This document shows, piece by piece, positions 36,911 through 45,496 of a stretch of DNA of 64,000 nt. The DNA comes from Knoellia sp. Soil729 (GTDB lineage Bacteria > Actinomycetota > Actinomycetes > Actinomycetales > Dermatophilaceae): the NCBI RefSeq assembly GCF_001427985.1, contig NZ_LMSA01000001.1:315629-379628 (forward strand). The letters are read 5' to 3'. The position numbers and the translations under genes are program-made. The notes beneath the pieces were generated by a model. The model searched no databases and was not told where the DNA came from. It saw only the letters and a program-made list of their open reading frames with translations. Positions within the stretch are counted from its first letter, which is position 1, and each line of letters begins with the position of its first letter.

Positions 36911-37734
36911 GCGCTCACCTCCGCAGGCTCCCCCACGGACGAGGTGAAGATGTGACCGAAGTTGGGGCCGAGCCCGAGGAACCTCAGTGCGAGCCGGCGG
37001 AACTCCTCGGGATCGCCCGTCGTCGTGAAGCCGTGCTGCGGCGCCGGCGCACTGTCCGGACGCAACAGGTCGGCATCGGCGAGCACCCGGTAGAGCTCCT
37101 TCGCCGTCTCCTCCGCCGAGGACACGAGCGTGACGTCCGGACCCATGACGTAGGAGATGACACCGGCGAGCAGCGGGTAGTGCGTGCACCCGAGGATGAG
37201 CGTGTCGACGTCCTGCTCCTGGAACGGTGCAAGGTACTCCCGGGCCACCGCACGCAGCTCCTCGCCACCGGTCACCCCCGACTCCACGAAGTCGACGAAG
37301 CGTGGTGCAGCACCGCTCGTGACGTGCAGCTGCGGGGCTGCGGCGAAGGCGTCGAGGTAGGCGCGCGATTGGTGCGTGCCCAGGGTGGAGATGACACCGA
37401 TGCGGCCGCTGCGCGTCGCGGCCACGGCGCGTCGGACCGCGGGCCGGATGACCTCCACCACCGGCACGTCGTAGCGCTCGCGCGCATCGTGCAGGACGGC
37501 GGCGCTCGCGGTGTTGCAGGCGATGACCAGGGCCTTGACGCCGTGGTTGACCAAGCGGTCGAGGCACTCCAGGGCGAAGGCCCGGGTCTGCGCGATCGGG
37601 CGTGGGCCGTAGGGGGTGCGCGCCGTGTCACCGAGGTAGGCCACCGACTCGTGCGGAAGCTGGTCGAGGACCGCTCGGGCGACGGTCAGGCCGCCATAGC
37701 CGGAATCGAAGATTCCGATCGGGGAGTCAGGCAC
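36907..37734 (-). CDS. murI: glutamate racemase
   Basis: A 275-residue cofactor-free racemase that makes D-glutamate for peptidoglycan. [40 protein letters not shown] with the first catalytic Cys, and [15 protein letters not shown] with the second are present. TAACCT stands six bases before the GTG at 37734, so the transcript is probably leaderless. Confidence 0.97.
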   Translation of the reverse strand: MPDSPIGIFDSGYGGLTVARAVLDQLPHESVAYLGDTARTPYGPRPIAQTRAFALECLDRLVNHGVKALVIACNTASAAVLHDARERYDVPVVEVIRPAVRRAVAATRSGRIGVISTLGTHQSRAYLDAFAAAPQLHVTSGAAPRFVDFVESGVTGGEELRAVAREYLAPFQEQDVDTLILGCTHYPLLAGVISYVMGPDVTLVSSAEETAKELYRVLADADLLRPDSAPAPQHGFTTTGDPEEFRRLALRFLGLGPNFGHIFTSSVGEPAEVSA

Positions 37735-37743
37735 CGCCCAAGG

Positions 37744-38418
37744 TTAAGCGTTGGGACCGGCATCGGGGAGCATCGCCGTGGCGAGCGTCTCCTGAAGCCA
37801 GGTGAGGAAGTCGTAGACCGACATCGCGTGCAGGCGAGGGTCGTCGTCGTCCGCGGCGTCCAGCTCCTTCTCGAGACGGTCGACATCGGCGTCCTCACGC
37901 AGCCCGAGGCGTTCGCCCAGCACGAGCCGCACGTCGGTGAGGGCGACCACCATGTCGATGGCCGCACGCTCGTCGAGCTCGACGCCCGAGCCGGGCGCAC
38001 GCAGGGAGGCGATGGCCGACTCGAGGTGTCGGGCCTTGCGCTGGCGCAGGCTGTGCTCGGTGAGCCGGCGGAACTCCGCCGACGCCTGGTCGTCGGCCCG
38101 GTTCCCGGCGGGGAGCAACCGCTCGAGGGCAGGGTCGCGGTCCCCGAACGAACGGGCGTCATGGGGCAGGGGACGGGCGTCCGGCAGCTGGTCCTCCGCC
38201 GAGACCGAGACTCCCATGCCGAGCCCGCCGAGCCCGGACACGATGGAGTCGAAGTCGTTCCCGCCCCGCGCTGCGGTCGTCGCGTCCCCCGGCTCCGGAG
38301 CCACGAGGTCGTGGACCTGCTGCATAAGGCCCGCGACGACGGTGCGCTCCACGGCGTCGAGCTTCGCGGCATACCTGACGGTCCTGCCCTTGCCCTTGCG
38401 GGCGAACGCGCGAGCCAT
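37744..38418 (-). CDS. DUF2017 protein, ClpS neighbour
   Basis: A 224-residue soluble, mostly helical protein of DUF2017, a family nearly always downstream of clpS in actinobacteria; no activity is known. The N-terminus is MARAFARKGKGRTVRYAAK. Its ATG shares one base with the stop of the second minigene (TGATG), behind AGAAGGACGACTG, so its translation should depend on the reading of the minigenes. A helper role in the Clp/N-degron pathway is suggested only by context. Confidence 0.88.
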   Translation of the reverse strand: MARAFARKGKGRTVRYAAKLDAVERTVVAGLMQQVHDLVAPEPGDATTAARGGNDFDSIVSGLGGLGMGVSVSAEDQLPDARPLPHDARSFGDRDPALERLLPAGNRADDQASAEFRRLTEHSLRQRKARHLESAIASLRAPGSGVELDERAAIDMVVALTDVRLVLGERLGLREDADVDRLEKELDAADDDDPRLHAMSVYDFLTWLQETLATAMLPDAGPNA

Positions 38419-38477
38419 CAGTCGTCCTTCTGGCTGGTCATCTCGCCCTTGCTCTCAGAGACATTCGCACGCGCCAT
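38418..38477 (-). CDS. 19-residue minigene B of a 59-bp tandem repeat
   Basis: Encodes MARANVSESKGEMTSQKDD. It starts with ATG at 38477, shares one base with the stop of minigene A, and ends in TGATG with the DUF2017 start. AGAAGGA stands six bases before each ATG of the chain. Its first codons resemble the DUF2017 start and its last codons resemble the clpS end, so it is a duplicated gene junction. Whether the peptide matters or only the coupling is unknown. Confidence 0.6.
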   Translation of the reverse strand: MARANVSESKGEMTSQKDD

Positions 38478-38536
38478 CAGTCGTCCTTCTGCCTGGATGT
38501 CTCGCCCTTGCTCTCACGGGCTATCGCACGGACCAT
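38477..38536 (-). CDS. 19-residue minigene A of a 59-bp tandem repeat
   Basis: Encodes [19 protein letters not shown], starting at ATG 38536 one base inside the clpS stop. It is 81 percent identical at DNA level to minigene B. It contains the rare codon ATA. The end QKDD copies the ClpS C-terminus, and M-RA-AR-SKG resembles the DUF2017 N-terminus. Coupled translation from clpS is expected because AGAAGGA and TGATG are kept. Confidence 0.6.
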   Translation of the reverse strand: MVRAIARESKGETSRQKDD

Positions 38537-38826
38537 CAGTCGTCCTTCTGAAACGTGGCCCACAACCCGTACCCCTGCAGCGCCTCGGTGTCGATCTCCA
38601 TCTTCTCGCGGGAGCCGTGGGAGACGACCGCCCGACCCTGCGTGTGCACGTCCATCATGAGCTTCTCCGCCTTGGCGCGCTCGTAGCCGAAGTAGCTCTG
38701 CAGGACATAGGTCACGTAGGACATGAGGTTGACCGGGTCGTTCCAGACGAGAGTGATCCAGGGGACGTCGGGCGCGATGTCGGTCGAGGAGGAGGTGATC
38801 TCCTCCTGCACGGGCGCGATGGACAC
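38536..38826 (-). CDS. clpS: ClpS adaptor
   Basis: A 96-residue adaptor that hands N-degron substrates to ClpAP/Clp[22 protein letters not shown] holds the N-degron pocket residues, and [16 protein letters not shown] completes it. The GTG at 38826 gives the usual length; TATTGT lies seven bases upstream, giving a leaderless start. That box overlaps the -10 box of divergent pncB. It heads a chain of four coupled frames ending in DUF2017. Confidence 0.94.
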   Translation of the reverse strand: MSIAPVQEEITSSSTDIAPDVPWITLVWNDPVNLMSYVTYVLQSYFGYERAKAEKLMMDVHTQGRAVVSHGSREKMEIDTEALQGYGLWATFQKDD

Positions 38827-38850
38827 GGCTCCCACAATAGGGTGCCAAGA
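38827..38850. promoter_or_regulatory. 24-bp divergent promoter with overlapping -10 boxes (clpS/pncB)
   Basis: TAGGGT (38838-38843) lies seven bases before the pncB GTG on the plus strand. TATTGT (38839-38834, minus) lies seven bases before the clpS GTG. The two hexamers share bases 38838-38839, and the start codons are only 24 bases apart, so both transcripts must be leaderless and polymerase can serve only one side at a time. Confidence 0.65.
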
Positions 38851-40176
38851 GTGAGCCCCCACCTCCCCGCACCCGCCCCGTCACCCCGGTCGACCGCACT
38901 CCTGACCGACCACTACGAGCTGACCATGGTCCAGGCAGCCCTGCGCTCGGGTGCGGCCTCGCGACGCTGCGTCTTCGAGACGTTCGCCCGCCGCCTGCCC
39001 GACGGTCGGCGCTACGGCGTGGTGGCCGGGACGGGCAGGTTGCTCGACGCGATCGAACACTTCCGCTTCGGGGACGCGGAGATCGCGGCCCTGCGGGCGG
39101 GCGAGGTCGTCGATGACGAGACGCTCGACTTCCTCGCGGGCTACCGCTTCGACGGGAACATCTCCGGGTATGCCGAGGGCGAGGCCTACTTCCCCGGCTC
39201 ACCGGTGCTCGTGGTCGAGTCCGACTTCGCCCACGGTGTCGTCCTCGAGACCCTCGTGCTGTCGATCCTCAACCACGACAGCGCCATCGCCAGTGCGGCC
39301 TCGCGCATGACCGGCGCCGCGGGCACGCGTCCGTGCATCGAGATGGGGTCCCGGCGCACCCACGAGGAAGCCGCAGTGGCAGCCGCGCGGGCGGCATACA
39401 TCGCAGGGTTCGAGACGTCCTCGAACCTGGAGGCGGGGCGCCGCTGGGGGGTGCCCACGGCGGGGACCGCGGCGCACGCCTTCACGCTGCTGCACGACGA
39501 TGAGCGCGAGGCGTTCGCCGCGCAGGTCGAGGTCCTCGGCACGGGGACCACCTTGCTCGTCGACACCTATGACGTCGAGCGCGCCGTGGAGATCGCGGTC
39601 GAGGTGGCCGGGCCAGAGCTCGGCGCCGTGCGCCTCGACAGCGGCGACCTGCTCGTCCAGGCCCGAGAGGTGCGAGAGCAGCTCGATGCGCTGGGCGCCA
39701 CCAACACCAAGATCGTCGTGACCTCCGACCTGGACGAGTTCGCGATTGCCGGGCTGGCGGCCGGTCCGGTCGACGCCTACGGAGTGGGCACGCAGCTCGT
39801 CACCGGCTCCGGCGCACCGACGGCCGGCATGGTCTACAAGCTCGTGGCGCGCTCGGACGACTCCGGCGAGATGGTCGGCGTCGCGAAGGCCAGCAAGGAC
39901 AAGACCTCGGTGGGCGGGCGCAAGTTCGCGCTGCGCCGCCGCACCTCCCGCGGGACCGCGGAGGCCGAGATCATCGGGATCGGTGAGCCGCCTGCCGACG
40001 ACGGGGACGACCGGGCTCTGCTCGTCGACTACGTGCGTGCCGGGGAGGTCGTCGGGGCGGCGCACGTCCAGCTGGAGGCGGCGCGTGACCGCCACGAGTC
40101 GTCGGTCGCCGAGCTGCCCCGTGCCGCCCACCAGCTCAGCCGGGGCGAACCCGCGATTCCGACGACCTACCTCTGA
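38851..40176 (+). CDS. pncB: nicotinate phosphoribosyltransferase
   Basis: A 441-residue enzyme of the NAD salvage pathway that joins nicotinate to [64 protein letters not shown], and [13 protein letters not shown] match the family. The true start is GTG 38851: it sits seven bases behind TAGGGT and the protein begins there in relatives. The long open frame further upstream runs antisense to murI and clpS and is not coding. Confidence 0.95.
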   Translation: MSPHLPAPAPSPRSTALLTDHYELTMVQAALRSGAASRRCVFETFARRLPDGRRYGVVAGTGRLLDAIEHFRFGDAEIAALRAGEVVDDETLDFLAGYRFDGNISGYAEGEAYFPGSPVLVVESDFAHGVVLETLVLSILNHDSAIASAASRMTGAAGTRPCIEMGSRRTHEEAAVAAARAAYIAGFETSSNLEAGRRWGVPTAGTAAHAFTLLHDDEREAFAAQVEVLGTGTTLLVDTYDVERAVEIAVEVAGPELGAVRLDSGDLLVQAREVREQLDALGATNTKIVVTSDLDEFAIAGLAAGPVDAYGVGTQLVTGSGAPTAGMVYKLVARSDDSGEMVGVAKASKDKTSVGGRKFALRRRTSRGTAEAEIIGIGEPPADDGDDRALLVDYVRAGEVVGAAHVQLEAARDRHESSVAELPRAAHQLSRGEPAIPTTYL

Positions 40177-40191
40177 CAAACCCCAAGAACC

Positions 40192-40243
40192 ACTGATTGC
40201 CCGTTTGGGCAGTATTTCCGCACCGACCCAACGGGCAATCAGT
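40192..40243. terminator. hairpin of the ACTGATTGCCCGTT type, copy 2
   Basis: ACTGATTGCCCGTT (40192-40205) and its complement (40230-40243) form a 14-bp stem extended by GGG/CCC after one bulged T. It lies between the convergent pncB and hmgA stops, where it can end both transcripts. Seventeen bases are shared with copy 1 at 34622-34638. Confidence 0.75.
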
Positions 40244-40251
40244 CGTGCTTG

Positions 40252-41502
40252 TCAGCGCCGCTTACCGCTCCAGGAGAGGTGGTACTTGCCGTCGTCGCAC
40301 GCCAGCCCGCCCTCACCGAGGTCCAGCGGACGGAAGGTGTCGACCATGACGGCGAGCTCGTCGAAGTACTCCGCGCCGATCGACGCCTCCGCCGCGCCCG
40401 GCTGGGGGCCGTGGGCATGGCCGCCCGGGTGCAGCGAGATCGAGCCCTGTCCGATGCCCGAGCCCTTGCGGGCCTCGTAGTCGCCCTCCACATAGAACAT
40501 GACCTCGTCGGAGTCCACGTTGGAGTGGTAGTAGGGCACCGGGATGGACAGCGGGTGGTAGTCGACCTTGCGGGGCACGAAGTTGCAGACGACGAAGTTG
40601 GTGCCCTCGAAGACCTGGTGCACCGGCGGCGGCTGGTGCACCCGGCCGGTGATCGGTTCGTAGTCGCGCACGTTGAAGACGTAGGGGTAGAGGCAGCCGT
40701 CCCAGCCGACGACGTCGAGCGGGTGGAAGGGCAGGGTGTGGATCGTGCCGACGATCCCGCCGGACGCCGCCGGCCCCGAGCCGCGATGCTTGATGTAGAC
40801 CTCGGTCTCGTCGCCCTGCTTGGCACCCACGTCCTCGGCGAGCAGCGGTCCCTGGGGCACCCGCAGGTCGCGCTCGCAGTAGGGGGCGTGCTCGAGCAGC
40901 TGGCCGTACTTGCTCAGGTAGCGCCTCGGCGGGGCGATGTGGCTGTTGCCCTCGATGACATAAGCCCGCAGCGGCTCCTTGCGCGAGGCGACCGGGATCC
41001 AGCGGTGCGTCGTCGCCCTCGGGATGATGAGGTAGTCGCCCTGAGCGACCTCGAACGCGCCGAAGACGGTCTCGACCCTGGCCGCGCCCCGCTCGATGTA
41101 GACGCACTCGTCGCCGATGGCGTTGCGGTACCACGGGCTCGTGGCGCCGGCGACGGCATACGAGATGCGCACGTCACCGTTGCCGAGCAGCAGGCGCCGC
41201 CCCGTGACGACGTCGGTGTCCTTGACCGTTTTGCCCTTGTCGAAGAGCGCATGCGGCTGCAGGTGCAGGGGCCTGAGCGGGTGGTTGGGCGTCGTGGACA
41301 GGTCGCCGATGTCCCACACGCGTGCGTCGACGATGGTCGACGGGATACCCCGGTGGTAGAGCAGCGAGGAGTCCGACGAGAACCCCTCCTCGCCCATGAG
41401 CTCCTCGTAGTAGAGCTCGCCGGTCTTGCCCCGACCGGCCGGTCGCCGGTGCTGCGTGTGCCGCTTGGGCGGGATGCTGCCCATCGACTGGTAGTGCGCC
41501 AC
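40252..41502 (-). CDS. hmgA: homogentisate 1,2-dioxygenase
   Basis: A 416-residue Fe(II) ring-cleaving enzyme that opens homogentisate to maleylacetoacetate. IHTLPFHPLDVVGWDGCLYP, YYHSNVDSDEVMFYVEGDYE (His and Glu ligands) and SISLHPGGHAHGPQPGAAEA (His ligand) are clear. The GTG start has GGTGGAGAG upstream. It is divergent from the hypothetical gene and fah, so the pathway is expressed from a shared 84-bp region. Confidence 0.96.
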   Translation of the reverse strand: MAHYQSMGSIPPKRHTQHRRPAGRGKTGELYYEELMGEEGFSSDSSLLYHRGIPSTIVDARVWDIGDLSTTPNHPLRPLHLQPHALFDKGKTVKDTDVVTGRRLLLGNGDVRISYAVAGATSPWYRNAIGDECVYIERGAARVETVFGAFEVAQGDYLIIPRATTHRWIPVASRKEPLRAYVIEGNSHIAPPRRYLSKYGQLLEHAPYCERDLRVPQGPLLAEDVGAKQGDETEVYIKHRGSGPAASGGIVGTIHTLPFHPLDVVGWDGCLYPYVFNVRDYEPITGRVHQPPPVHQVFEGTNFVVCNFVPRKVDYHPLSIPVPYYHSNVDSDEVMFYVEGDYEARKGSGIGQGSISLHPGGHAHGPQPGAAEASIGAEYFDELAVMVDTFRPLDLGEGGLACDDGKYHLSWSGKRR

Positions 41503-41586
41503 TTGCTCTCCACCTCACTGTGGTCCGGAACGGGTCTCAACCCTGTGCCAATCTGCTGCTTCCCCCAGACTAGTAGCGTGTCAGGC

Positions 41587-42462
41587 ATGTCAACGGCGCC
41601 TCCCGCCCTGCTCGCAGGGCTCATCGACGATGCCGCCGTCTTCCCTCCCGGCAAGGCGCCCCTCGACATCGCGGTGGCCCGCCACCGTGGTCACCGGACA
41701 GCGGCGTATGCCGGCCTGGTCGGTCCGCTGCTCGTGCCCGCTTCCGGCGTGGAGGCCCTCGTGGCCGAGGCTCGCGGGGGCAGCGACGACAGCGGTGAGC
41801 CGCTGCGGGTGGCACTCATCGCGCGCCCTGGAGTCGACCCGTCAGTGGTGGTGGCCGCAGTGAAGCGCCTCGCAGACGTGGATGAGGCAACGGCAGTGGG
41901 TGCCGAGCTCGGCTGGTTCCCGGGGTGGCGCGACGTGCCGGTCGGACAGCTTCCGCTCACGCTGGAGGTCCCGCGGGGCAAGGACCGGGACCGGGCCCTG
42001 GAGGACATCCGGGCCGGCACCGACGAGGCCGGTCACGTCGTCCAGGCGAAGTTCCGCACCGGCGCCACCCCGTCCTGGCAGTGGCCCGACGAGGGGGAGC
42101 TGGCGGCGTTCATCCACGACTGCGCCCGGCTGGGTGTCCCGTTCAAGCTCACCGGCGGCCTGCACCACGCCGTCCGCGCCGAGCACCACGGCGAGCCGCA
42201 GCACGGACTTCTCAACGTGCTTCTCGCGGTGCGCTCGGCCTCCAACGACGGAGCGCTGCCTGCCGTCGAAGCGCTTCTGGCACACCGCGACTCGCGGATG
42301 CTGGTGGACACCGTGTGCGACCTCGACGAGACGGACGCGGCCCGGCTGCGCAGCTTCTTCACGGCATACGGATGTTGTGAGGTCACCGACCCCATCGGTG
42401 AGCTCGACGACCTCGGCATCCTCGACCTCGACCGCCGCCCCACTGAGGAGACCCCTTCATGA
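41587..42462 (+). CDS. conserved hypothetical protein of the homogentisate cluster
   Basis: A 291-residue soluble protein with no domain I can name. Visible parts are LIDDAAVFPPGKAPLDIAVA near the N-terminus, VQAKFRTGATPSWQWPDEGE in the middle, then FKLTGGLHHAVRAEHHGEPQ with several His residues, and a C-terminal DPIGELDDLGILDLDRR. Its repeated strand-helix pattern suggests a beta/alpha barrel. TAGCGT lies seven bases before the ATG (leaderless). Its stop overlaps the fah start (ATGA), so a role in tyrosine catabolism is likely. Confidence 0.8.
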   Translation: MSTAPPALLAGLIDDAAVFPPGKAPLDIAVARHRGHRTAAYAGLVGPLLVPASGVEALVAEARGGSDDSGEPLRVALIARPGVDPSVVVAAVKRLADVDEATAVGAELGWFPGWRDVPVGQLPLTLEVPRGKDRDRALEDIRAGTDEAGHVVQAKFRTGATPSWQWPDEGELAAFIHDCARLGVPFKLTGGLHHAVRAEHHGEPQHGLLNVLLAVRSASNDGALPAVEALLAHRDSRMLVDTVCDLDETDAARLRSFFTAYGCCEVTDPIGELDDLGILDLDRRPTEETPS

Positions 42463-43688
42463 CCTGGCTCGACCTGCCTGCCGACCACCCCTTCGGCATC
42501 ACCAACCTTCCCTACGGCGTCTTCTCCACCCCGGGGTCCGAGCCCCGCGTCGGCACCCGCATCGGGGACCACGTCCTCGACCTCGGCGCGTGCGCCGAGA
42601 AGGCAGGGATGGAGTCGTATGCCGTGTGGCAGCAGCCGTCGCTCAACGCCTTCCTGGGCCTGGGCCGTCCTGCGTGGACGTCAGCGCGCGAGTGGCTGGT
42701 CGAGGCCCTGACCAACCCGGCCATGCGCGACTGCGTCGAGCCCTACCTGCTCGCCGCGGCCGACGTGACGATGCACCTGCCCATCGAGGTCGCCGACTAT
42801 GTCGACTTCTATGCGAGCGAGCAGCACGCCACCAACGTCGGCAGAATCTTCCGCCCCGACTCCGAGCCGCTCACCCCCAACTGGAAGCACCTGCCCATCG
42901 GCTATCACGGCCGCGCCGGCACCGTCGTCGTCTCGGGCACGGACGTCGTGCGTCCCAGCGGCCAGCGCAAGCCCCCGACCGAGTCCGAGCCCGTCTTCGG
43001 GCCCAGCGTCCGGCTCGACATCGAGGCCGAGCTGGGCTTCATCGTCGGTGGAGCGACGCAGCTGGGTTCGCCGGTCTCGGTGGCAGCTGCCGATGACCAC
43101 CTCTTCGGGGTCGTGCTGCTCAACGACTGGAGCGCGCGCGACATCCAGGCCTGGGAGTACGTCCCCCTCGGGCCGTTCCTCGGCAAGTCCTTCACCACGA
43201 CGATCTCCCCCTGGGTCGTGACGACCGAGGCCCTGCGCTCCGCCCGGGTGCCGCTGCCCGGCCAGACCAATCCCACTCCCCTGCCCTACCTGCAGGGTGA
43301 GGCGACCGATGACGGTGCGGGCACGGCATACGGGCTCGACATCACCTACGAGGTCGAGTGGAACGGCACGGTCGTCTCACGACCGCCCTACTCCTCGCTG
43401 TACTGGTCACCCGCGCAGATGCTCGCGCACATGACGGTCAACGGCGCGACCCTGCGCAACGGCGACCTCTTCGGGTCGGGCACGATCTCCGGCGCCGAGA
43501 AGGAGCAGCGTGGCTCGTTCCTCGAGCTGTCGTGGAGCGGCCAGGAGCCGGTCACGCTCGACGACGGAAGCGAGCGCACGTTCCTCGAGGACGGCGACAC
43601 CGTGGTGCTGCGCGCGACTGCGCCCGGCCCCGACGGGACGACCATCTCGCTCGGCGAGTGCGTCGGGACGATCCGCCCCGCTCGCTAG
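42459..43688 (+). CDS. fahA: fumarylacetoacetase
   Basis: A 409-residue hydrolase that splits fumarylacetoacetate to fumarate and acetoacetate. LPIGYHGRAGTVVVSGTDVV, RLDIEAELGFIVGGATQLG (metal-binding Glu residues), LLNDWSARDIQAWEYVPLGP and FLGKSFTTTISPWVV are family signatures. It is coupled to the upstream hypothetical gene. No maleylacetoacetate isomerase gene is seen, so isomerisation must occur elsewhere or spontaneously. Confidence 0.96.
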   Translation: MTWLDLPADHPFGITNLPYGVFSTPGSEPRVGTRIGDHVLDLGACAEKAGMESYAVWQQPSLNAFLGLGRPAWTSAREWLVEALTNPAMRDCVEPYLLAAADVTMHLPIEVADYVDFYASEQHATNVGRIFRPDSEPLTPNWKHLPIGYHGRAGTVVVSGTDVVRPSGQRKPPTESEPVFGPSVRLDIEAELGFIVGGATQLGSPVSVAAADDHLFGVVLLNDWSARDIQAWEYVPLGPFLGKSFTTTISPWVVTTEALRSARVPLPGQTNPTPLPYLQGEATDDGAGTAYGLDITYEVEWNGTVVSRPPYSSLYWSPAQMLAHMTVNGATLRNGDLFGSGTISGAEKEQRGSFLELSWSGQEPVTLDDGSERTFLEDGDTVVLRATAPGPDGTTISLGECVGTIRPAR

Positions 43689-44470
43689 GGCGTGGTCCGG
43701 CGCTCGGCGCGCCCCTTGATGACGATCGTCCTGGCGACCTTGTCGTGGAGCGCCTGGTTCCGGTCGTCCGCAATGGGCCAGACGAGGTCGATGACCAGGG
43801 CGACGGAGCCGATGAGGGACGCGTACGGCAGGTTGCCCAAGGCCTGCACGGCGGCCTGGAAACCGGCCCGTCGCAGGGCGGTGTCCATGTCGAGCACACC
43901 CGCACGGTCGACGCGTCGCACGCTGATGCCGACGGCCATCTTGCCGGGGGTGGCGCCCCACCGGACCAGGCAGAACACGTGGTAGATCATGAAGAGCACG
44001 AGCTGCAGGGCGATGAAGGCGGCAAGGTAGCCCAGGCTTGCCTGGGTGATCGCCTGGCTCATGGCCTCGACGTCCCCGGTGTTCAACGCGGTGTCGAACT
44101 GCTCCAGGACCGGCTCGAGGGCCTTCCAGAGGAACCAGCCACCGAGGAGCAGCGAGACGGCACCGACCACCAACATGTCGAGGATGTAGGCGACGACGCG
44201 CAGCCCATAGGACGCGAGCACCGGCTGGCCGGGGAGCGTCGACTGCCCGGGCCGCAGGGTCTGCGCCAGCGGACCCGTCTGCTGGTGTGGCTGCGGCCCC
44301 CACCCGGCCGGCCGTTCACCCGGAGCCGTCGGTTGCGGCGCGACGGGTCCCTGGTGGGCCCGCTTGCGCAGCGGCGTCGTGTTGGCGGTCCAGAGGATGC
44401 CGTCGAAGTAGCGCAGCTCTTCGGGGTTGTCGGGGTTCTCGTACCACCCGGGGCTGCTGGGGGTGCTCAT
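43685..44470 (-). CDS. DUF2510-RDD membrane protein
   Basis: A 261-residue protein. Residues 6-30 are a DUF2510 motif (GWYENPDNPEELRYFDGILW), a Pro/Gln-rich linker follows, then an RDD domain with three membrane helices (GLRVVAYILDMLVVGAVSLL, LGYLAAFIALQLVLFMIYHV) and the cytoplasmic GATPGKMAVGISVRRVDR. RDD proteins have been linked to ion exchange, but the role here is open. The last four bases overlap the fah stop on the other strand. Confidence 0.87.
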   Translation of the reverse strand: MSTPSSPGWYENPDNPEELRYFDGILWTANTTPLRKRAHQGPVAPQPTAPGERPAGWGPQPHQQTGPLAQTLRPGQSTLPGQPVLASYGLRVVAYILDMLVVGAVSLLLGGWFLWKALEPVLEQFDTALNTGDVEAMSQAITQASLGYLAAFIALQLVLFMIYHVFCLVRWGATPGKMAVGISVRRVDRAGVLDMDTALRRAGFQAAVQALGNLPYASLIGSVALVIDLVWPIADDRNQALHDKVARTIVIKGRAERRTTP

Positions 44471-44542
44471 GACCCGCAGGATGTCACACGGAGCACCCCA
44501 CGCCCGCATCGCCGGCGGGAGGCTCCCATGCGTCCAGCCGGC

Positions 44543-45496
44543 TCAGCTCCTCATCGACGGGATCCGCCGGGCACTGAGCAGCACACCGGCGAGGACCACG
44601 GCCGCATAGAGCCCCACAAGGAGTCCGGCGTCTGCCACCGTGATCGGGAGTGGTGGCCGTAGCTCGAACTGGCCCCAGAAGTCGTAGATGCGACTACCGA
44701 AGACAGCCATGACGTTGCGCGGGTCCCAGGCCACGACGAACGGCGCCATGAACAGGGCGAGCGCGGCCAGGACGAGCGGCCAGGAGGAGGATCCCGTGAG
44801 CGCACCCATGAGGTATCCCACCAGCCCGAACCCCAGGCCCACCATCGCGGTCAGGGCGATCTTCGCCCACAACGCACGGCTCTCGGGAAGCACCAGGGGG
44901 TAGGCGACCTGGTCACGCACCTCACCCGCGAAGAGCTGACCTGCACCACCGACGAGGAACCCGAGACCGGCCGTGGCCAGGGCCGCCGCCGCGGCTGCCA
45001 CCGCGAGCACCAGGCTCTTGGCCAGGACGATGGTCGACCAACTCTGGCGGGTGGCGCGGAAACCGACCGTTCCAGCGACACGGTCCACCAGGGCGATGCG
45101 CGTGCCGAGGAAGAGGAACAGCAGGGGCACGACGAGGAACGTCACGAAGTCGAGCGCGGTCGCGGCCATGCTCGCCGGCTCGACGGCGCGCACGGCGGCG
45201 GACAACTGCAGGAAGTCGTACTTCAACGGGTTGTCGATCGTCTGGGACCCCCCGGAGGTGGTGACGGCAACTGGGGCCGCGAGCGCGGCCTCCAAGGTGA
45301 TGCCCTGGTGGGCGAAGCGGGCGACCTGCTCCTCGAAGCCACGGACAGCCGCCACCGCGTGGCTCCTCGAGCCGACGTAGGAGAGGACCACACCCACGGT
45401 CAGGACGAAGAGGGCCGCCAGCGCCTGGCGGGTGTGGACGAAGAGCAGCAGCTCAGAGCGGAGTTCGCGTCGCACGCGAGTCGTAGAGGTCAACAA
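44543..45496 (-). CDS. ABC transporter permease
   Basis: A 317-residue membrane protein with six to seven helices (for example ALAALFVLTVGVVLSYVG and LDFVTFLVVPLLFLFLG) and a large outer loop after helix 1, of the ABC-2 export type. The TTG at 45496 is the likely start because AAGGAG stands seven bases before it; GTG 45475 is a later option. It overlaps the ATPase gene by 44 bases. With the ATPase it should form an exporter, perhaps for the adjacent secreted protein or peptide (inference). Confidence 0.75.
   Translation of the reverse strand: MLTSTTRVRRELRSELLLFVHTRQALAALFVLTVGVVLSYVGSRSHAVAAVRGFEEQVARFAHQGITLEAALAAPVAVTTSGGSQTIDNPLKYDFLQLSAAVRAVEPASMAATALDFVTFLVVPLLFLFLGTRIALVDRVAGTVGFRATRQSWSTIVLAKSLVLAVAAAAAALATAGLGFLVGGAGQLFAGEVRDQVAYPLVLPESRALWAKIALTAMVGLGFGLVGYLMGALTGSSSWPLVLAALALFMAPFVVAWDPRNVMAVFGSRIYDFWGQFELRPPLPITVADAGLLVGLYAAVVLAGVLLSARRIPSMRS

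Larger units (their letters stand above)
38418..38536 (-). repeat. 59-bp tandem duplication of the clpS-DUF2017 junction
   Basis: Two 59-base units (38536-38478 and 38477-38419) agree at 48 of 59 positions. Each runs from an ATG to CAGAAGGACGACTG; the last 14 bases also equal the end of clpS. Because 59 is not a multiple of three, each copy changes frame and keeps a one-base TGATG stop-start overlap. Confidence 0.85.

Noticed and set aside
36952-38850. A 1.9-kb open extension upstream of pncB in the same frame
   Set aside because: It runs antisense to murI, DUF2017, the minigenes and clpS; the translation is Arg/Val/Gly-rich noise, and pncB homology begins at 38851.
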